From NCBI GenBank assembly GCA_024138025.1, contig JAMXBD010001460.1:302662-366661 (forward strand): a stretch of 64,000 nt of DNA, in the 5' to 3' direction. This DNA comes from Combretum micranthum (lineage: Eukaryota > Streptophyta > Magnoliopsida > Myrtales > Combretaceae). Shown piece by piece: positions 1 to 11,896 of the stretch; the first letter of the stretch is position 1, and every line of letters begins with the position of its first letter. The notes below the pieces were generated by a model. It did not search any database. It worked only from the letters and a program-made list of their open reading frames with translations, and was not told where the DNA came from. A program made the position numbers and the translations under genes.

Positions 1-620
1 AAAAGCTTGTATCCGCACCGATACTGTTTTGCCAAACCCTGAGAAGCCTTACACGGTGCATAGCGATGCATCAAGAAATGGTCTTGGATGTGTGCTAATG
101 CAAGAAGGAAAAGTGATTGCTTATGCTTCGCGACAGTTGAGACCACACGAGCAAAATTATCCGACGCATGACTTGGAGCTAGCTGCCGTTGTTTTCGCAC
201 TCAAGATATGGAGGCATCACTTGTATGGACAAAGATGCGAAATATATACGGATCACAAAAGCCTCAAGTATCTATTCACTCAGAAGGAGTTGAATATGAG
301 ACAACGGAGATGGTTGAGCTTATAAAGGACTATGATCTTGGAATCAACTATTGTCCAGGAAAAGTTAATGCCGTCGCATGCCTTAAGTCGGAAGAATCAT
401 GAGGAAGTTGCCGCTTTGTTGACTGACCAAAAGGAGTTGGTAAGAGAATTCGAAAGGCTAGTATCGAATTCATTGGAAAGATGTGGAGGTGAAATATCTA
501 GCTTGGTGATGGAACCAACCCTTGTGGAACGAATTAAAGAGCTCAACGATATGATGAAGTCATACAAAGGATCAAACGGGAAGTACAGCGGAGAAGTATA
601 CTGATTTCACCGTAGATGAC
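1..620 (+). pseudogene. G1 pol fragment: RNase H and linker to integrase (Tekay-type Ty3/gypsy)
   Basis: RNase H removes the RNA strand of the RNA/DNA hybrid during reverse transcription. The readable piece from nt 29 carries the first catalytic Asp in SDAS, the block ELAAVVFAL and the second Asp in TDHKSL (nt 248-265). These match the same blocks in G3, and the order RNase H to integrase to chromodomain is that of chromoviruses. The reading frame changes near nt 320 and again near nt 385, where the usual VADALS motif is damaged. It changes once more between about 555 and 625 before the integrase ORF. The left end, including RT, lies outside the window. The assignment to Ty3/gypsy RNase H is firm; the exact indel sites are read by eye. 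Confidence 0.85.
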
Positions 621-629
621 GAGGATGTA

Positions 630-1967
630 GTGAGGATGAAGGGAAGGTTATGTGTGCCGGATGATGAGGATATGAGAAGAGAAATCATGAGTGAAGCTCA
701 TAACTCAGGATACACGGTACACCCAGGAGGAACTAAGATGTATCAAGATCTTAAAAGCCACTTTTGGTGGAATGGAATGAAGCGGGATGTAGCTGATTAT
801 GTGATGAAGTGCCCAACTTGTCAACAAGTGAAGGTGGAATATCAAAGGCCAGGAGGATTGCTAAAGCCTTTGCCGATACCTGAGTGGAAGTGGGACCAAA
901 TATCGATGGATTTCGTATGTGGACTACCAAGGACATCGGCAGGATATGATGCCATATGGGTCGTGGTAGATCGCTTGACTAAATCAGCTCACTTCATACC
1001 AATCAACATGACGTACTCAATGGACAAACTAGCCAAGCTTTACATAAAAGAAATAGTACGATTACATGGAGTACCTGTCGGAATTGTGTCAGATCGAGAT
1101 CCTAGATTCGTGTCTAAGTTTTGGACAAGTTTACAAAGGTGTATGGGGACAAAGTTGCACTTTAGCACAGCTTATCACCCCCAAACCGATGGACAATCGG
1201 AACAGACAATCCAAACCTTAGAAGACATGTTGCATGCTTGTGTTATGGAATTTAAAGGAAGCTGGGATGCTCATTTGCCGCTCATAGAGTTTGCCTACAA
1301 CAACAGCTATCACTCGACCATACAAATGCCGCCATATGAAGCTTTGTACGGACGACGCTGTAGATCGCCTCTATTTTGGGATGATGTCGAAAAGCTCGCT
1401 ATTGGACCGGATTTGGTACAAGATGCAGCAGACAAAGTGAGGATAATCCGACAGCGAATGAAAGAGGCCCAAGATAGACAGAAAAGCTGGGCAGATCTGA
1501 AAAGGCGAGTTCTCGAATTTCAAGAGGGAGACCATGTATACTTAAAGATAAATCCAATCAAGAGTATACATAGGGTACGCTCACAAGGAAAGTTGAGCCC
1601 ACGGTATATTGGACCTTTTGAAGTGCTTGAACGAGTGGGAGATCTAGCCTATCGCCTAGCCTTGCCGCCAAACCTGTCAGGTGTGCACAACGTGTTTCAT
1701 GTATCGGTCTTACGCAAGCATGTAGCGGATCCAGAACGAGTAGTAGAGTTGGAGCCAGTGTTGCTAAAGGAGAACCTCACTTATGAGGAACACCCGGTAC
1801 AGATTTTGGATAGAAAAGTCCAAAAGCTTCGGAACAAGGAGATCAAATATGTCAAAGTCCTCTGGAGGAATCACACCCATGAGGAGGCAACTTGGGAAGC
1901 CGAGGATGAGATCCGACGCAAATATCCGAATCTTTTTGAGGAATCAGGTACGATAGCCAAGTTTTGA
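630..1967 (+). CDS. G1 integrase with C-terminal chromodomain, open reading frame
   Basis: This ORF of 445 codons covers the integrase part of a chromovirus polyprotein. In this numbering the zinc-binding residues are H24, H31, C61 and C64. The catalytic triad is D94, D155 and E191, with 35 residues between the second Asp and the Glu, the D,D35E spacing. Near residues 320-375 is the GPF/Y-type segment (YIGPFEVLERVGDLAYRL). The last 60 residues form a chromodomain of the plant Tekay class (VKVLWRNH, EEATWEAEDEI). It is the only integrase here without a visible stop or frameshift. It is not a free gene: the start is arbitrary, because the frame is cut off from the upstream RNase H by indels. 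The product would enter the nucleus and join the cDNA to chromatin; the chromodomain role in targeting is known for the family, not shown here. Confidence 0.9.
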   Translation: MRMKGRLCVPDDEDMRREIMSEAHNSGYTVHPGGTKMYQDLKSHFWWNGMKRDVADYVMKCPTCQQVKVEYQRPGGLLKPLPIPEWKWDQISMDFVCGLPRTSAGYDAIWVVVDRLTKSAHFIPINMTYSMDKLAKLYIKEIVRLHGVPVGIVSDRDPRFVSKFWTSLQRCMGTKLHFSTAYHPQTDGQSEQTIQTLEDMLHACVMEFKGSWDAHLPLIEFAYNNSYHSTIQMPPYEALYGRRCRSPLFWDDVEKLAIGPDLVQDAADKVRIIRQRMKEAQDRQKSWADLKRRVLEFQEGDHVYLKINPIKSIHRVRSQGKLSPRYIGPFEVLERVGDLAYRLALPPNLSGVHNVFHVSVLRKHVADPERVVELEPVLLKENLTYEEHPVQILDRKVQKLRNKEIKYVKVLWRNHTHEEATWEAEDEIRRKYPNLFEESGTIAKF

Positions 1968-1980
1968 GGACAAAACTTTC

Positions 1981-1996
1981 TTTAAGGAGGGTAGGT
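1981..1996 (+). other. G1 polypurine tract
   Basis: A purine-rich stretch (AAGGAGGGTAGG) sits directly before the TGTAAG start of the LTR and after the conserved GAGGACAAAACTTTC lead-in. This is where plus-strand DNA synthesis is primed in LTR retroelements. Confidence 0.85.
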
Positions 1997-4900
1997 TGTA
2001 AGCCCCTAGATTTTTCGATAATATTAGCAAACCCTAAGAACCGGAAGTTGAAACGAAACCCTAAATTAACCTAGTTATATATTAGTCTAGTGAATCTAGA
2101 TCCGGCACTCCCGTGTTCTTAAACCCTAGAAAACGAAATTGAAATAATTGTGGAAATGGTTCGTAATAATATAGGGAAGCCTAAAAATATCAGATTCGAA
2201 TTTTTCTAGTGTCCTTCGGATCCGATCGGGATCAGTTTTCGAAAACCGTGCCCCGGAGCACCGGATAGCAAAAATATTCCGACAACACCAATAGATTCGT
2301 AAAAAATAAGGTTTTCAAAAATATCAGTTTTAGAATTTTTCGGTAACTAAAAATAACAGATATAGGCTTTTTGCGTATTTTCTTTACTACCGGTATTTTA
2401 ATTGTCTAGTCTACTATTCATAGTACTTTTCTACTATTCATTACTATTCACCTATCTCTACTTTTTCTTACACTCTATTCTTACACTCTACACCATACCT
2501 ATACCTTACAATTTACCTTCCCCATACAACTTTAATCACATCACTTTACATATTACTTCTTTATACAAACAAACAAAACAAATCAATTTCTCCCCCTACA
2601 AGTCAAAACCGGCGCCCCTCTCTCTTCCCCATCTCATTTTATTTTCTTTCCATTTATTTTATTACATCTAATTTCCACTCCAAAAATCTATAAATACCCC
2701 CTTCCTCTTCCATTCTTTCACACAACAAAAATTCATACTAAAACTCTCCCAAAATCACTCCACAAAATTCCTCTCCCAACATCTCTCTCAAGTTCTCTCT
2801 TTTCCTTAGAAAATCCATTCCCACATAATACTACAACCCATTCTTTTCTTCTTCAACCAACACATAAACTTTAGGTAAAACTTCTCTTATTTACTCATCA
2901 TGTTCATATAACTTAACATGAGTTTAGTGTATGTTTCTTAGACTCATTGAGTTAAAGAAGCAACAATTTATTCATGTTTTGTTTTTGTTCATGTTCTATT
3001 CTTTTCTTTATGTAGATGTTGTTATGTTATTATTATTTGTTTCTAACCTAACTTATATAAGTATTATGTATATTATGTATATATATTTATTTAGAGCATA
3101 TAAGCTCACTTGTTATTTATTTATTTTCAAGTCTTGCAATTTATTTACTTACTTGTTTTATGCAATATTAAGACTAGTCTTTCTAGTCTTAGACTTGTCC
3201 ATATCAAGTCAAAACAATTTTATTTCCTTGCTTTTTTTCTTTTCTTTTGAGGACTAGTCCATTCTTAGTCCTGGGATACCTTGATGAAGCTAAGGTTCCC
3301 AATACTTGACTTTACTTTTATGCTCTTATTTATTTTAATTATGCTGTTACATATTCTCATTCATGCATGAATATGTTGTTATTGTCTCAATCATAATAGA
3401 AATGAGCTTTCTTAAAATAAGAATAAGAACTCTTTTTAAATATAAATTTTGTCACATAAGAAGTTATTTTCCTTAAAGGTTTGAAATTTATCTTAAACAA
3501 ATATTCTTCTAAAGTTAGATAAGCTAGCTCAAGTTTTAGTAATAATATGTGGTTTTCACCAAGAAATACATAAAGTAAAGTTATTCTCTTTTCAAAGAAA
3601 TAAGAAAGTTTCTTTAGACCTAAACAAAGGATTTCTTAAATTCAATTGTCAAAGTTTTCCACCAACACTAAAGTCTAAGATAAGTTTTTCAAAATTTACT
3701 TATAAAATGATTTCTTTTAAAAGCGGAGCTAACCATAAAGTATTTAGAAAGACTTTGTTTTCCAAAACGATAGAAATAGATTTATGGAAATCTTGAAAGA
3801 TTAAAATAACTTTTGAAGGAATGGAGTTAAAAGGAGGAAATACTCATTTATGATAACTTAGGAAATTTTTCAAAAATAAAATTTTTTTCAAAGCTTAAGC
3901 TTATCTCACTTTCAAGACAATTGTTTTACAAAACCATTGCTGAGATAATACCAAATTCATGCATATAGTATGAGGTTATACATATATGTATATACATATG
4001 TTCAAGGGATTTTTCAATCATACTATATATCTATATTTTTGTACAAAAGCCTTTGGGTAAAGTAAAATTTGAAAACTCTGGTTTTGAAGTTTGGAAAATT
4101 CGTATCAAATCTGTACGCTTCTATTCCAAGACCTAAATGATTTCTTTGATGAAAATAACCTTAGAAATAGATAGATCTTTTCGAGTAGGTAGAAATCGGT
4201 ATATAATATGCGAAATTCCGAGTTAAAATGAGCAAGTTATGGCCATTTTAAATTGGGATTTCCATTCCATACGATTTTTACGATTCTTTAAAATAGAAGT
4301 ATAGAACTTGAATAGATCTTGGATGAAATACTCATGTTGGGTATTTCTTTTGTTTAGGTGTTGAGGATCACGATCTTGTCTTCCCCGAGGATTACTTCGA
4401 CTCCTAGATCGCTATGGACGAGTGAGTTTCCTTTACGCTTACGTATTCGCGCATGTGCTTGTAGAATAGAGCACTAGATGTTAGGAAAAAGATAAAATTG
4501 ATATGCATCAGGGATATTATGGGAATTATGTATGTGATTCGTTGTGTGCGATCAATGAACGATAAGTATATCGGAACCCGATTTGTGATTGATATAAATG
4601 TTTCCATGTATGTATTGTTATGTGTGCAATATTGTTTGATCGCTTAATCTAATGTCATATTGAAATCCTCATATAATAAATTGCCCATGCATATCACTTA
4701 GAATATCATTTCGAGTTTTGCTACTACTCCTCAGCGTGGGACTGGAAAGGTAAGCTGCCTAGCTACATCTTGAGGGTTAGGACGTTCGGGGAATACGGCC
4801 TCAAGGTAGCCGAGCCGGATCGATCGCTTTGGGCATGGAAGGCCCGGGGACTAGTAGTACGGTTCATTAACCCCAAGGTGCGCAAACTTGAGGAGGTTGT

Positions 4901-5507
4901 TCGGGACCCAGTTCAAAGCATTCCCTAACCACATGGAGGGGTAAATCCATCAAACATACGAAACCGGATAGTCGTATGTAATGTTGATCATATGTGTTGC
5001 ATTCATATGCTTGATTAATAAACTTGTTGATTGTTGTTATGAGTACTATTGCATAAGGAATATCTCACTAAGCTAGTCATGCTTATACTCCTATAGACTT
5101 TTGATATTGCCGGATTATCTTTTGCACCCAAGACCACCTTGATTTCCCAGGTAGAATCCTTATTTTTAGAAGCTTTTGGAGGCAATCTATTTTGAAGTTA
5201 TAGAGTAGATTTCTTCTAAAATCTTCTAGCTTTAGTTATGTTATATTTAGAACCATGTTATTATGAATTATCGGGGGAATGCCCCCTAGAAGCTGTGAGA
5301 CTTTTATTTCAATGAAATATATTGAGTGTTATTTTGCATGTTCCACTGCCAATGTCTTAAAATGCATTACTCCACCGGTCTCCCTTTGTTGTGAACGTAT
5401 GCCTTGTACCGATATGGAAGCTTTCGAGTGACTGAGGTAGTCATTCTTGAGTTTTAATATTGTGTACGGCAGACTGTCACGTTTAGGGTACCTACTGGGG
5501 CATGACA
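1997..5507 (+). repeat. G1 3' LTR (Tekay-type, about 3.5 kb)
   Basis: It starts TGTAAGCC after a polypurine tract and ends GGGGCATGACA, the TG...CA form shared by all Tekay-type LTRs here. At 5508 the sequence turns abruptly into gag coding DNA of another copy (G2), so G1 is inserted in G2; the left LTR lies outside the window. It contains a good TATA box (2689-2696), the conserved 90-bp block (about 4162-4255), the acceptor-like TTTAG followed by a donor-like GTGAGT near 4424, and the common end segment from about 5360. It lacks the 31-bp tandem repeats seen in G3-like LTRs, so it belongs to another subfamily. The 60-110 codon ORFs in it are AT-rich chance frames. Confidence 0.88.
2689..2696 (+). 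promoter_or_regulatory. TATA box in G1 LTR
   Basis: TATAAATA lies in the context CAAAAATC-TATAAATA-CCCCC about 690 bp into the LTR, followed by a pyrimidine-rich stretch. Other LTRs here have a TATA-like element at the same relative place (31240-31247 in G3). It would mark the U3/R boundary roughly 30 bp downstream. Confidence 0.6.
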
Positions 5508-6397
5508 GCTTACATGCCCGAGTATGGTGGGAATCTAAGGAAGAAGAGTTGACGCCTCCAGTTACATGGGAAATGTTCAGATATGAGTTTTTGGACAAAT
5601 ATTTTCCCATGAGCTTAAGAGTCCAGTACAGTTCAGATTTTCTCAATATCTCACAAGGATATCATAGTGTGGAACAGTACGAAACTGAGTTTAGTAGATT
5701 ATTGCAATATGCTCCAGAATCATATAAGCAAAGTGAGGAACTCAAAAGACAAGTGTTTCTGAATGGTTTAAAAGAAGACCTTCGAACTCGATTGGAAGAA
5801 TTGGATATCAGGAGTTATCAAGGATTGCTAGAAAGAGCACGGATAATAGAAAATGCTCAAAGGAGGAGGCAAGAAAGAAGTAATAAGGAAGTGGAGTTCT
5901 ATGCTTTAATGACCCCGAGTCAAAATGTCATAACACTTCCTTTGGATGATGACCCAAACAAGGAAGAAGACATAATTTTGGATAAGATACAATGTTGGAG
6001 ATGTAAGAGAGAGCATTACCCTATACAGTGTCCACAACTTCAATTCAAGTGCTATCTCTATGGGGACCCTGGTCACAAAGTTGAGAAGTGTCCTAAAAAG
6101 ATGACCACCGGATGCTTTATTTGCACAAAAACGGGACATTTGGCTAAAACATGCCCTGAACGGGATAATTTGCATGTTGTTTTGTTGGAGCTACCTAGGA
6201 AGAAGAAGAAGAGATATAACAGGAATAAAAGCAACAAAGGAAAAAGGAATCGAGGTTCTTCAAGGACACCTACATCCAGAAATCTAGTCCACAACCCTCA
6301 CACATATGGAGTGTATGAAGGAGCTAGTGATGAGGAGCTAGAGTCCTTTGCCATGGAAGGAAGCGAGGATCAAAGATGCAACTCGATACCAAGTTAG
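5508..6397 (+). pseudogene. G2 gag, 5'-truncated, with three CCHC knuckles
   Basis: Gag is the particle protein of the retrotransposon. The frame is open for about 296 codons from the LTR junction to 6397. It begins inside the capsid region (VTWEMFRYEFLDKYFP, the gag helix motif of Ty3/gypsy). Next comes a region matching ELKRQVFLNGLKEDLRTRLEE, then three zinc-knuckle units at about nt 5993-6154. The first knuckle has one residue too few before the His and the second has Tyr for its second Cys; only the third (CFICTKTGHLAKTC) is regular. A basic Lys/Arg-rich stretch follows and then an acidic tail. The 5' part was cut off by insertion of G1. No protease or RT follows, so G2 has lost pol or was a gag-only derivative. 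Confidence 0.85.
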
Positions 6398-7190
6398 CGC
6401 TATACCCTTAGAATACCGCGTATTCTTTCCTATCAATAGTATCAAAGAGATAGGTTGATTAGAAATACCTTCGGATTACATGGCTAGACTAAAAATAGGA
6501 AAGCCCGAGACCATTAAAAGTTAGAATAAGCCAATAATGGAAACTAAAACAAAAACTCGATTAATTTAATGAATTCCAAGACACTCCAAATACAACTTCT
6601 TGTAAATAAAGATCTTTGAAAGATCAAAAATCTACGATGATCGTTACGTAAAAGTTAAAATTTCAAAAATCAAATCTCAATTACCAAACTTCGTAAGATC
6701 TTCACAAGTAATAAGTATACAATAAAGCAATGAGATTCTTGATTTCAACCCATCAAGATGATCACGATGATAAGAGTTTAAAACAACGATGACTTTAATT
6801 ATTTAAAATAATATTGATCACAGAGCACAATATTGTATATACAGCTACATAAGAATGGAGAAGCGAATCCACAACCTTCGTTGGTCAAAGTAATCGAGTC
6901 ATGAAAGGTCGTGTTGTCATGAGTCGTCTAGTGTCAGTCGAGTCGAGTCGTCTGTGGTCTCGAGTCAAGTCCGTGTCATTTTCCAAAAGAGTCGTGTAAG
7001 TGAAGGTTGGAATCGCTAAGCCAAATCTTATTAATTTGTATGTGCTATATTCCGTAAAATACCTCTCATACAAAATTTAAAAATGATACAAACCAAAGCA
7101 CAAAACGATGATAGAAATATAACTCAAAATTCATAATCTTTTCTTGACAAACGATGTACATGTAACAAGTTTTGCGGACAAAACTTTCTT
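6398..7190 (+). other. G2 non-coding 3' region between gag and polypurine tract
   Basis: No coding sequence is recognisable. From about 6478 the stretch matches 34972-35705 in G4 almost throughout, including a run of GAGTCG-like words near 6895-6990 and the lead-in GCGGACAAAACTTTCTTTAAGG. It is therefore a defined 3' module of this subfamily, not random filler. G3 lacks it: its chromodomain runs straight to the polypurine tract. The junction with gag at about 6400-6478 marks where pol is missing. Confidence 0.7.
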
Positions 7191-7204
7191 TAAGGTGGAG
7201 AGGA
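7191..7204 (+). other. G2 polypurine tract
   Basis: TAAGGTGGAGAGGA precedes the LTR start TGTAAGCCCCGG, as in G1, G3, G4 and (on the other strand) G6. Confidence 0.8.
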
Positions 7205-8496
7205 TGTAAGCCCCGGAAAATTTCAGTAAATAATTCTACGATGAACTTCGAAAATAAATCCTAAAAATCACTCCAAATTAAAACCGAACTTCGAAAGAGT
7301 CCTGAAATATAAACGAAAGTAAGAATTCATTAGTCTTGAGAAAATCTAAAAATAAAATAAGGACTACAAAAGTTCTTAAGTCCAAAAACCATTACGTAAG
7401 ATAAACTGCTTACCTAATCTATAATTCATAAAAATCGAGATAAAAATAAAACATCGTGATAATTTGCTAAAAAGCAAGTTAATCCATAACATGACAATCT
7501 AAAGGATCAGGAAATCACCAAAGGCCAATTCCATAATTAGGCTTTAGCACGATTAAGAAAACTTTATCTGCCAATAATAAAATATAGACTTTGGAAATTC
7601 CCCAAACGACCAGACTAATAATCCTAAGAGACGGAAATCACAATAAAGCCCTAACGATCAAATCAAATTCCCAAGAATCATAGAACGAGTTAGAAATTGA
7701 AATCTCGTAATCTTAAGAAGGAAGAATTCAAGAAACAAAATAACAAATTAGATAATCCTTAAGTTAACCAATTGTTCATAAAACCTTAAATCGAAGCAAA
7801 AATAAATTCGAAAACAAAACATTATGAAGATCCTTTTTCAAAGCAAATTATAAAAATCAAGATTTCCCCAAAATCATTCCAAAAATCGATACTTGACTCA
7901 AACTCAAGAAAATCATATCCGGTAACCATTATCGATATTACTCCGGATATAATAATTCAATTCAAGATTTCCGAAAGCAGTTAGAGATATTAAATACTTA
8001 TAAAAATAAAATTTAAAATAAATTTCTCAAACTAAATACGTTGTATAAACAGAAAATCTTAGTTTCCAATTGGCAATATCTAAACCGGAAAGTCATCCGG
8101 AAACCCTAACCGGAATACAATAGTGTAAGTCCGGCAATCTTGTGCCCCTAACTCTAGAAGCCGAAAGGTAGTTTAAATATGTAGAATAGCTCGTAGTAAT
8201 ATAAGTTTATTTAAAAACATAAGATTGGTAAATTTTTGACCTATTTTGAACTCGTTCTGATACAGACTTCGAAAAGCGTATCCCGGGGCTCGAGATATAA
8301 AAAATATACCATTAGTACCGTTAGACTCGTAATTCCACAAGATTTCTAAATATATTAGTTATATAATTTTTCGAGTTATAAAAGTTACAATTACAACCTT
8401 TTTATCGTATTTTCATTTCTACCGGTAATTAATTAGTCTTTTGCACTATTCATCTTATTTCATTACACAATTTTATTATTGTTATTATTTTTATAA
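7205..8496 (+). repeat. Composite LTR, segment A (start of a G2-type LTR)
   Basis: It starts TGTAAGCCCCGG right after a polypurine tract, so it is the true 5' end of the G2 LTR. After about 840 bp found only in this subfamily come the landmarks of all Tekay-type U3 regions here: GACTTCGAAAAGCGT, the FRR-like ATAATTTTTCGAG and the ACCGGTAAT...ATTAGTC block near 8430. The sequence then breaks at 8496 into a second LTR start (segment B). Segment A' at 35706-36554 is the same but shorter and breaks at the same point. Confidence 0.75.
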
Positions 8497-11400
8497 TGTA
8501 TACCCCGGGTTTCCTAGTAATCAAGTAAACTTCAGAAACCGGAAAATGAAACCCTAAACCGGTTTAATTCAAGCTTTGTGAGAAAGACTTAGAACCCCTA
8601 ATTTCGGCTTTTCCTCGGTTTCTAAATAAGAAACTTTTATAAGAAAATTTAATTTTGAATATAGTTCTTGATTATATTTCAAACCAAGAAAAGATCAGAT
8701 TTTGAGAAAATTTCAATTCCGAGTCATCCCGAGGCCCATTATAGAAAAGCGTGCCCCGGAACTAGAATTTCAAAAATATACTTATGAGTACTCATTTGAA
8801 CCGAAATAAAATAAGGAATTCAAAAATATATTTTTCATAATTTTTCGGGTTATAAAAAATACAGTTATAGCCTTTTTATTCGTATTTCATTACTACCGGA
8901 AATTAAATTGTCTTGTCAACTATTCCTCACTATTCACAAGTACCACCTAGTCTACCTATTAGCACACTCTACAAATTCAATTCTTACCATCACTCAAATC
9001 AATCCCTTTTCTCCATGCTTTTTGTCCCTTCAACTTTATTACAATTTATGACAAGTGATACAAAATCAAATCAAAGGCAAATCAAATCTCCTTCCCCCAC
9101 AAGCTTCCCAAAACCAGCGTGAAAAGCCTCCCCCCTCCATGCTCCAATTTGAAAATTTTCCTTCTTCATTTAACCTAATTCCAATCCATATATATACTAC
9201 TTTTTCTCTCTCTTTCCTCATTCTTTCACTTTTCAACTTTTACAAAGTGCAAAAGCTCTCAAAATCCTCTCATTTTTCCCTCCTTTGCCGTGAACTAAAG
9301 CCCCCACACACACACACTCAACTTTCCATTTCTTCTTTTCATATTCCATTCCACTTCAAGTAAGTAAACTTTTACCCCTTCCACTCTTAGTTCCTTGTAA
9401 TGGCAAGGGTATTCTTGGATATTTCCAACTAAATGTCCCCATGAGCATTTGCTAGGGAAAAGGAAATATCAAAACAAGAATACCAAACCATCATAAAGTA
9501 GATCTAGCATTTAAAGGAGTTTCATGCCAAAAGCTTTATGTTTATCCATCAAAAAGTATTTTTAACAAAAGATCTTTTACAAAAATATAGTTTTTATGTT
9601 TTCAAAACTCATTTAAGCATATGAAATAATAGATCTATCATTTTGCTACTCATAACCATGTAGGCATTTAAGGTTTCATTATTATTTTGTGTTTATGTGC
9701 ATTAATAGTCTTTAATGCTTTTTTCTTTAGTAAATAACCTTCTTAGTATATAGATCTATGGTTAGATAAGTTAATAAGGTCAAAAAGGAAAATACTTTTC
9801 AAGAAATAAACTTGTGTAAATTCGGATGACTTTGTAAACCTAGGTCAAAAACACTTTTATCAACTTCCAAACATATATTTTACAAGAGAAATGAAGTCCA
9901 ATAGAAGTTTTGAGCTAAAAGTCATATAGACAAAATTCTTAATAATGGATGTATGGTTAGAAAACACTATTTTTCCAACTTCAAAAATTGTCTTTTCTTA
10001 AATAAATGAAGTCCTTAGGGTATAAGTATAATAAATACTTAAATTTTTGGGTATAAAATATATTTTTCTCAAAGGAATCAACTTGAAAGTGGAAATTTCT
10101 AAATTCGGATTTTTGGAAACCCCATAGTAAAAGACCCACTTAAAAGTTTATAAATGAGGATTTTATTGAAGAAATAAAGGCCTTAAGATATAACTAATAT
10201 AAGGGTCAAAATTTCTTTAAACAAAGTGGAGTTTTTCTAAAGAAAATCCTTGTAATATGTAGGTGTGACCAAGTGTAGTAAATTCACTTGTTAAACAATG
10301 GTATGAAATGGTTTTCTGAGAAAAGATTATTTAAATTCTTTGAATCTAAAATGTTATAAGAACTTAGGCTCATTAGATTTCATATCATGACATTCATGAT
10401 AGGGAAAATCATTACCATGACATTTAGTTTCATTTTGTACTTAGGAATCTCAAGTGCATTCATGAAAACCACATTTTCGAATCAATAACACCGCTGTACA
10501 GATCTGATCCCTCATTTCCGAGGCTTAGATATTTTCAAAACTTAATTTAAACTTCATATTTAGAAAGCTCTTTCGAAGCAGATAGAAATCGATATAAAAT
10601 TTGCGAGATTTTGAGTTAAAATGACCAAGTTATGGCCGTTTTAAGTTGGAATTCCCGTTTAGGACGCGAATTACGAATTTGATAGTTCGTAAGAAGTCAT
10701 TGGATTAGTTTGAGTTGAAATACTTATTAGAGTATTTCTTCCATTTTTTTAGGTTATCCCGAGTTCGACGATTCCCTACCACCGGATTATTATTACTAGA
10801 AGACCGGTGATCCAATGGCCGAGTGAGTTTTCTCCTTGTTTTGTTACCTTGATTTGCTTGTAATTAGTCGCATTAGAATTTTAGGAACAAGATAAAAATC
10901 GATATGAATGGGGATGGGATATATGATGAGATTGTGATGAATGTATGCCAAGGAATACTAAAGCATATCGAAACCACGATTTGATTGGATAATCGCATGG
11001 TCATATTATTTATGTGTATGATATTGCCTGATCACTCTAAAGAATGTATAAATATTTTGACCTAAGCAAAAAGTAAATTGATCATGCATCGCATCGGACA
11101 TATTACATTTTGTAGCATGCTACTCCTACGCAGGTCGATCGGTATGGTCCGATGACTCGTTTGAGTAATGACACCTGGGATCAGAGCTCATTCATTGGAA
11201 ACTAAGGCGCATCGGGGATGCATTCCATGTGTGAGCCTAGCCGAGGTGAGTGCTAAGAGCCGAGGGCTTAGGCACTAGCAGCGGTCGTGTAGACTTCAAT
11301 ACCATCCCTAACCCATGATACGGAGGGAGTAAATCCGTTCTGTGCATGGGTTCCGGTTACCCATGCATAATTGTTTACTCACGTGCTTGTTCATGCATAG

Positions 11401-11896
11401 CATATGATTGATTAATAACTTGTTTGTTATGGTACGAATTAAGGGAATTCTCACTAAGCAAGTGTAGCTTATAACCCAATAGTTGTTTAAATGAGCAGGT
11501 TATTCCAAGTATGCTAAGTGGGGACCGAGATGGTTGAAGTCGAGAATGACTTCGGGATTCCGGCAAGATATGAGAATGCTTGAAGTTTTTGGCTAAGCCT
11601 TACGTTTTGCCTTGTAATAGTTTTATGTAGTGAGGTCTTGGGATAAATGTAATTGAAGTTTGATGATTTATATTTTGAAGTATAGTGTTTTGTATTTGGA
11701 GTATAGTGGATTGTATTTCCTTTGCATTGTTACTCATTTGTATCAACAAAAAACGTATCATTCCGATGTGTCTCCTCTATGTGTTAGACACCTTGTACAT
11801 AGTATGGAAGCCTTCGCGTGACTGAGTGGTCATTCTTAGGCTTTAATATTGTGTACGGCGGACTGCCACGTTTAGGGTACCCTTCGGGGCATGACA
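8497..11896 (+). repeat. Composite LTR, segment B (full-length 3.4-kb LTR)
   Basis: It starts TGTATACCCCGGG and ends CCTTCGGGGCATGACA, with a length of 3400 bp, practically that of the G3 LTR (3404 bp). It carries the U3 landmarks, a TATA-like CATATATATAC near 9190, the conserved 90-bp block (10559-10655), acceptor-like TTTTTTTAG at about 10752 and donor-like GTGAGT at about 10822. It is a whole LTR lying inside segment A. No matching 5-bp duplication is visible: TATAA is on the left, GATAT on the right. The right neighbour is the middle of the G3 LTR, so something was lost at 11896/11897. Confidence 0.75.

Noticed and set aside
2402..3257. ORFs of 89 and 108 codons in the G1 LTR, hydrophobic and Phe/Tyr/Leu-rich
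   Set aside because: AT-rich LTR sequence downstream of the TATA box; no counterpart in the other LTRs.
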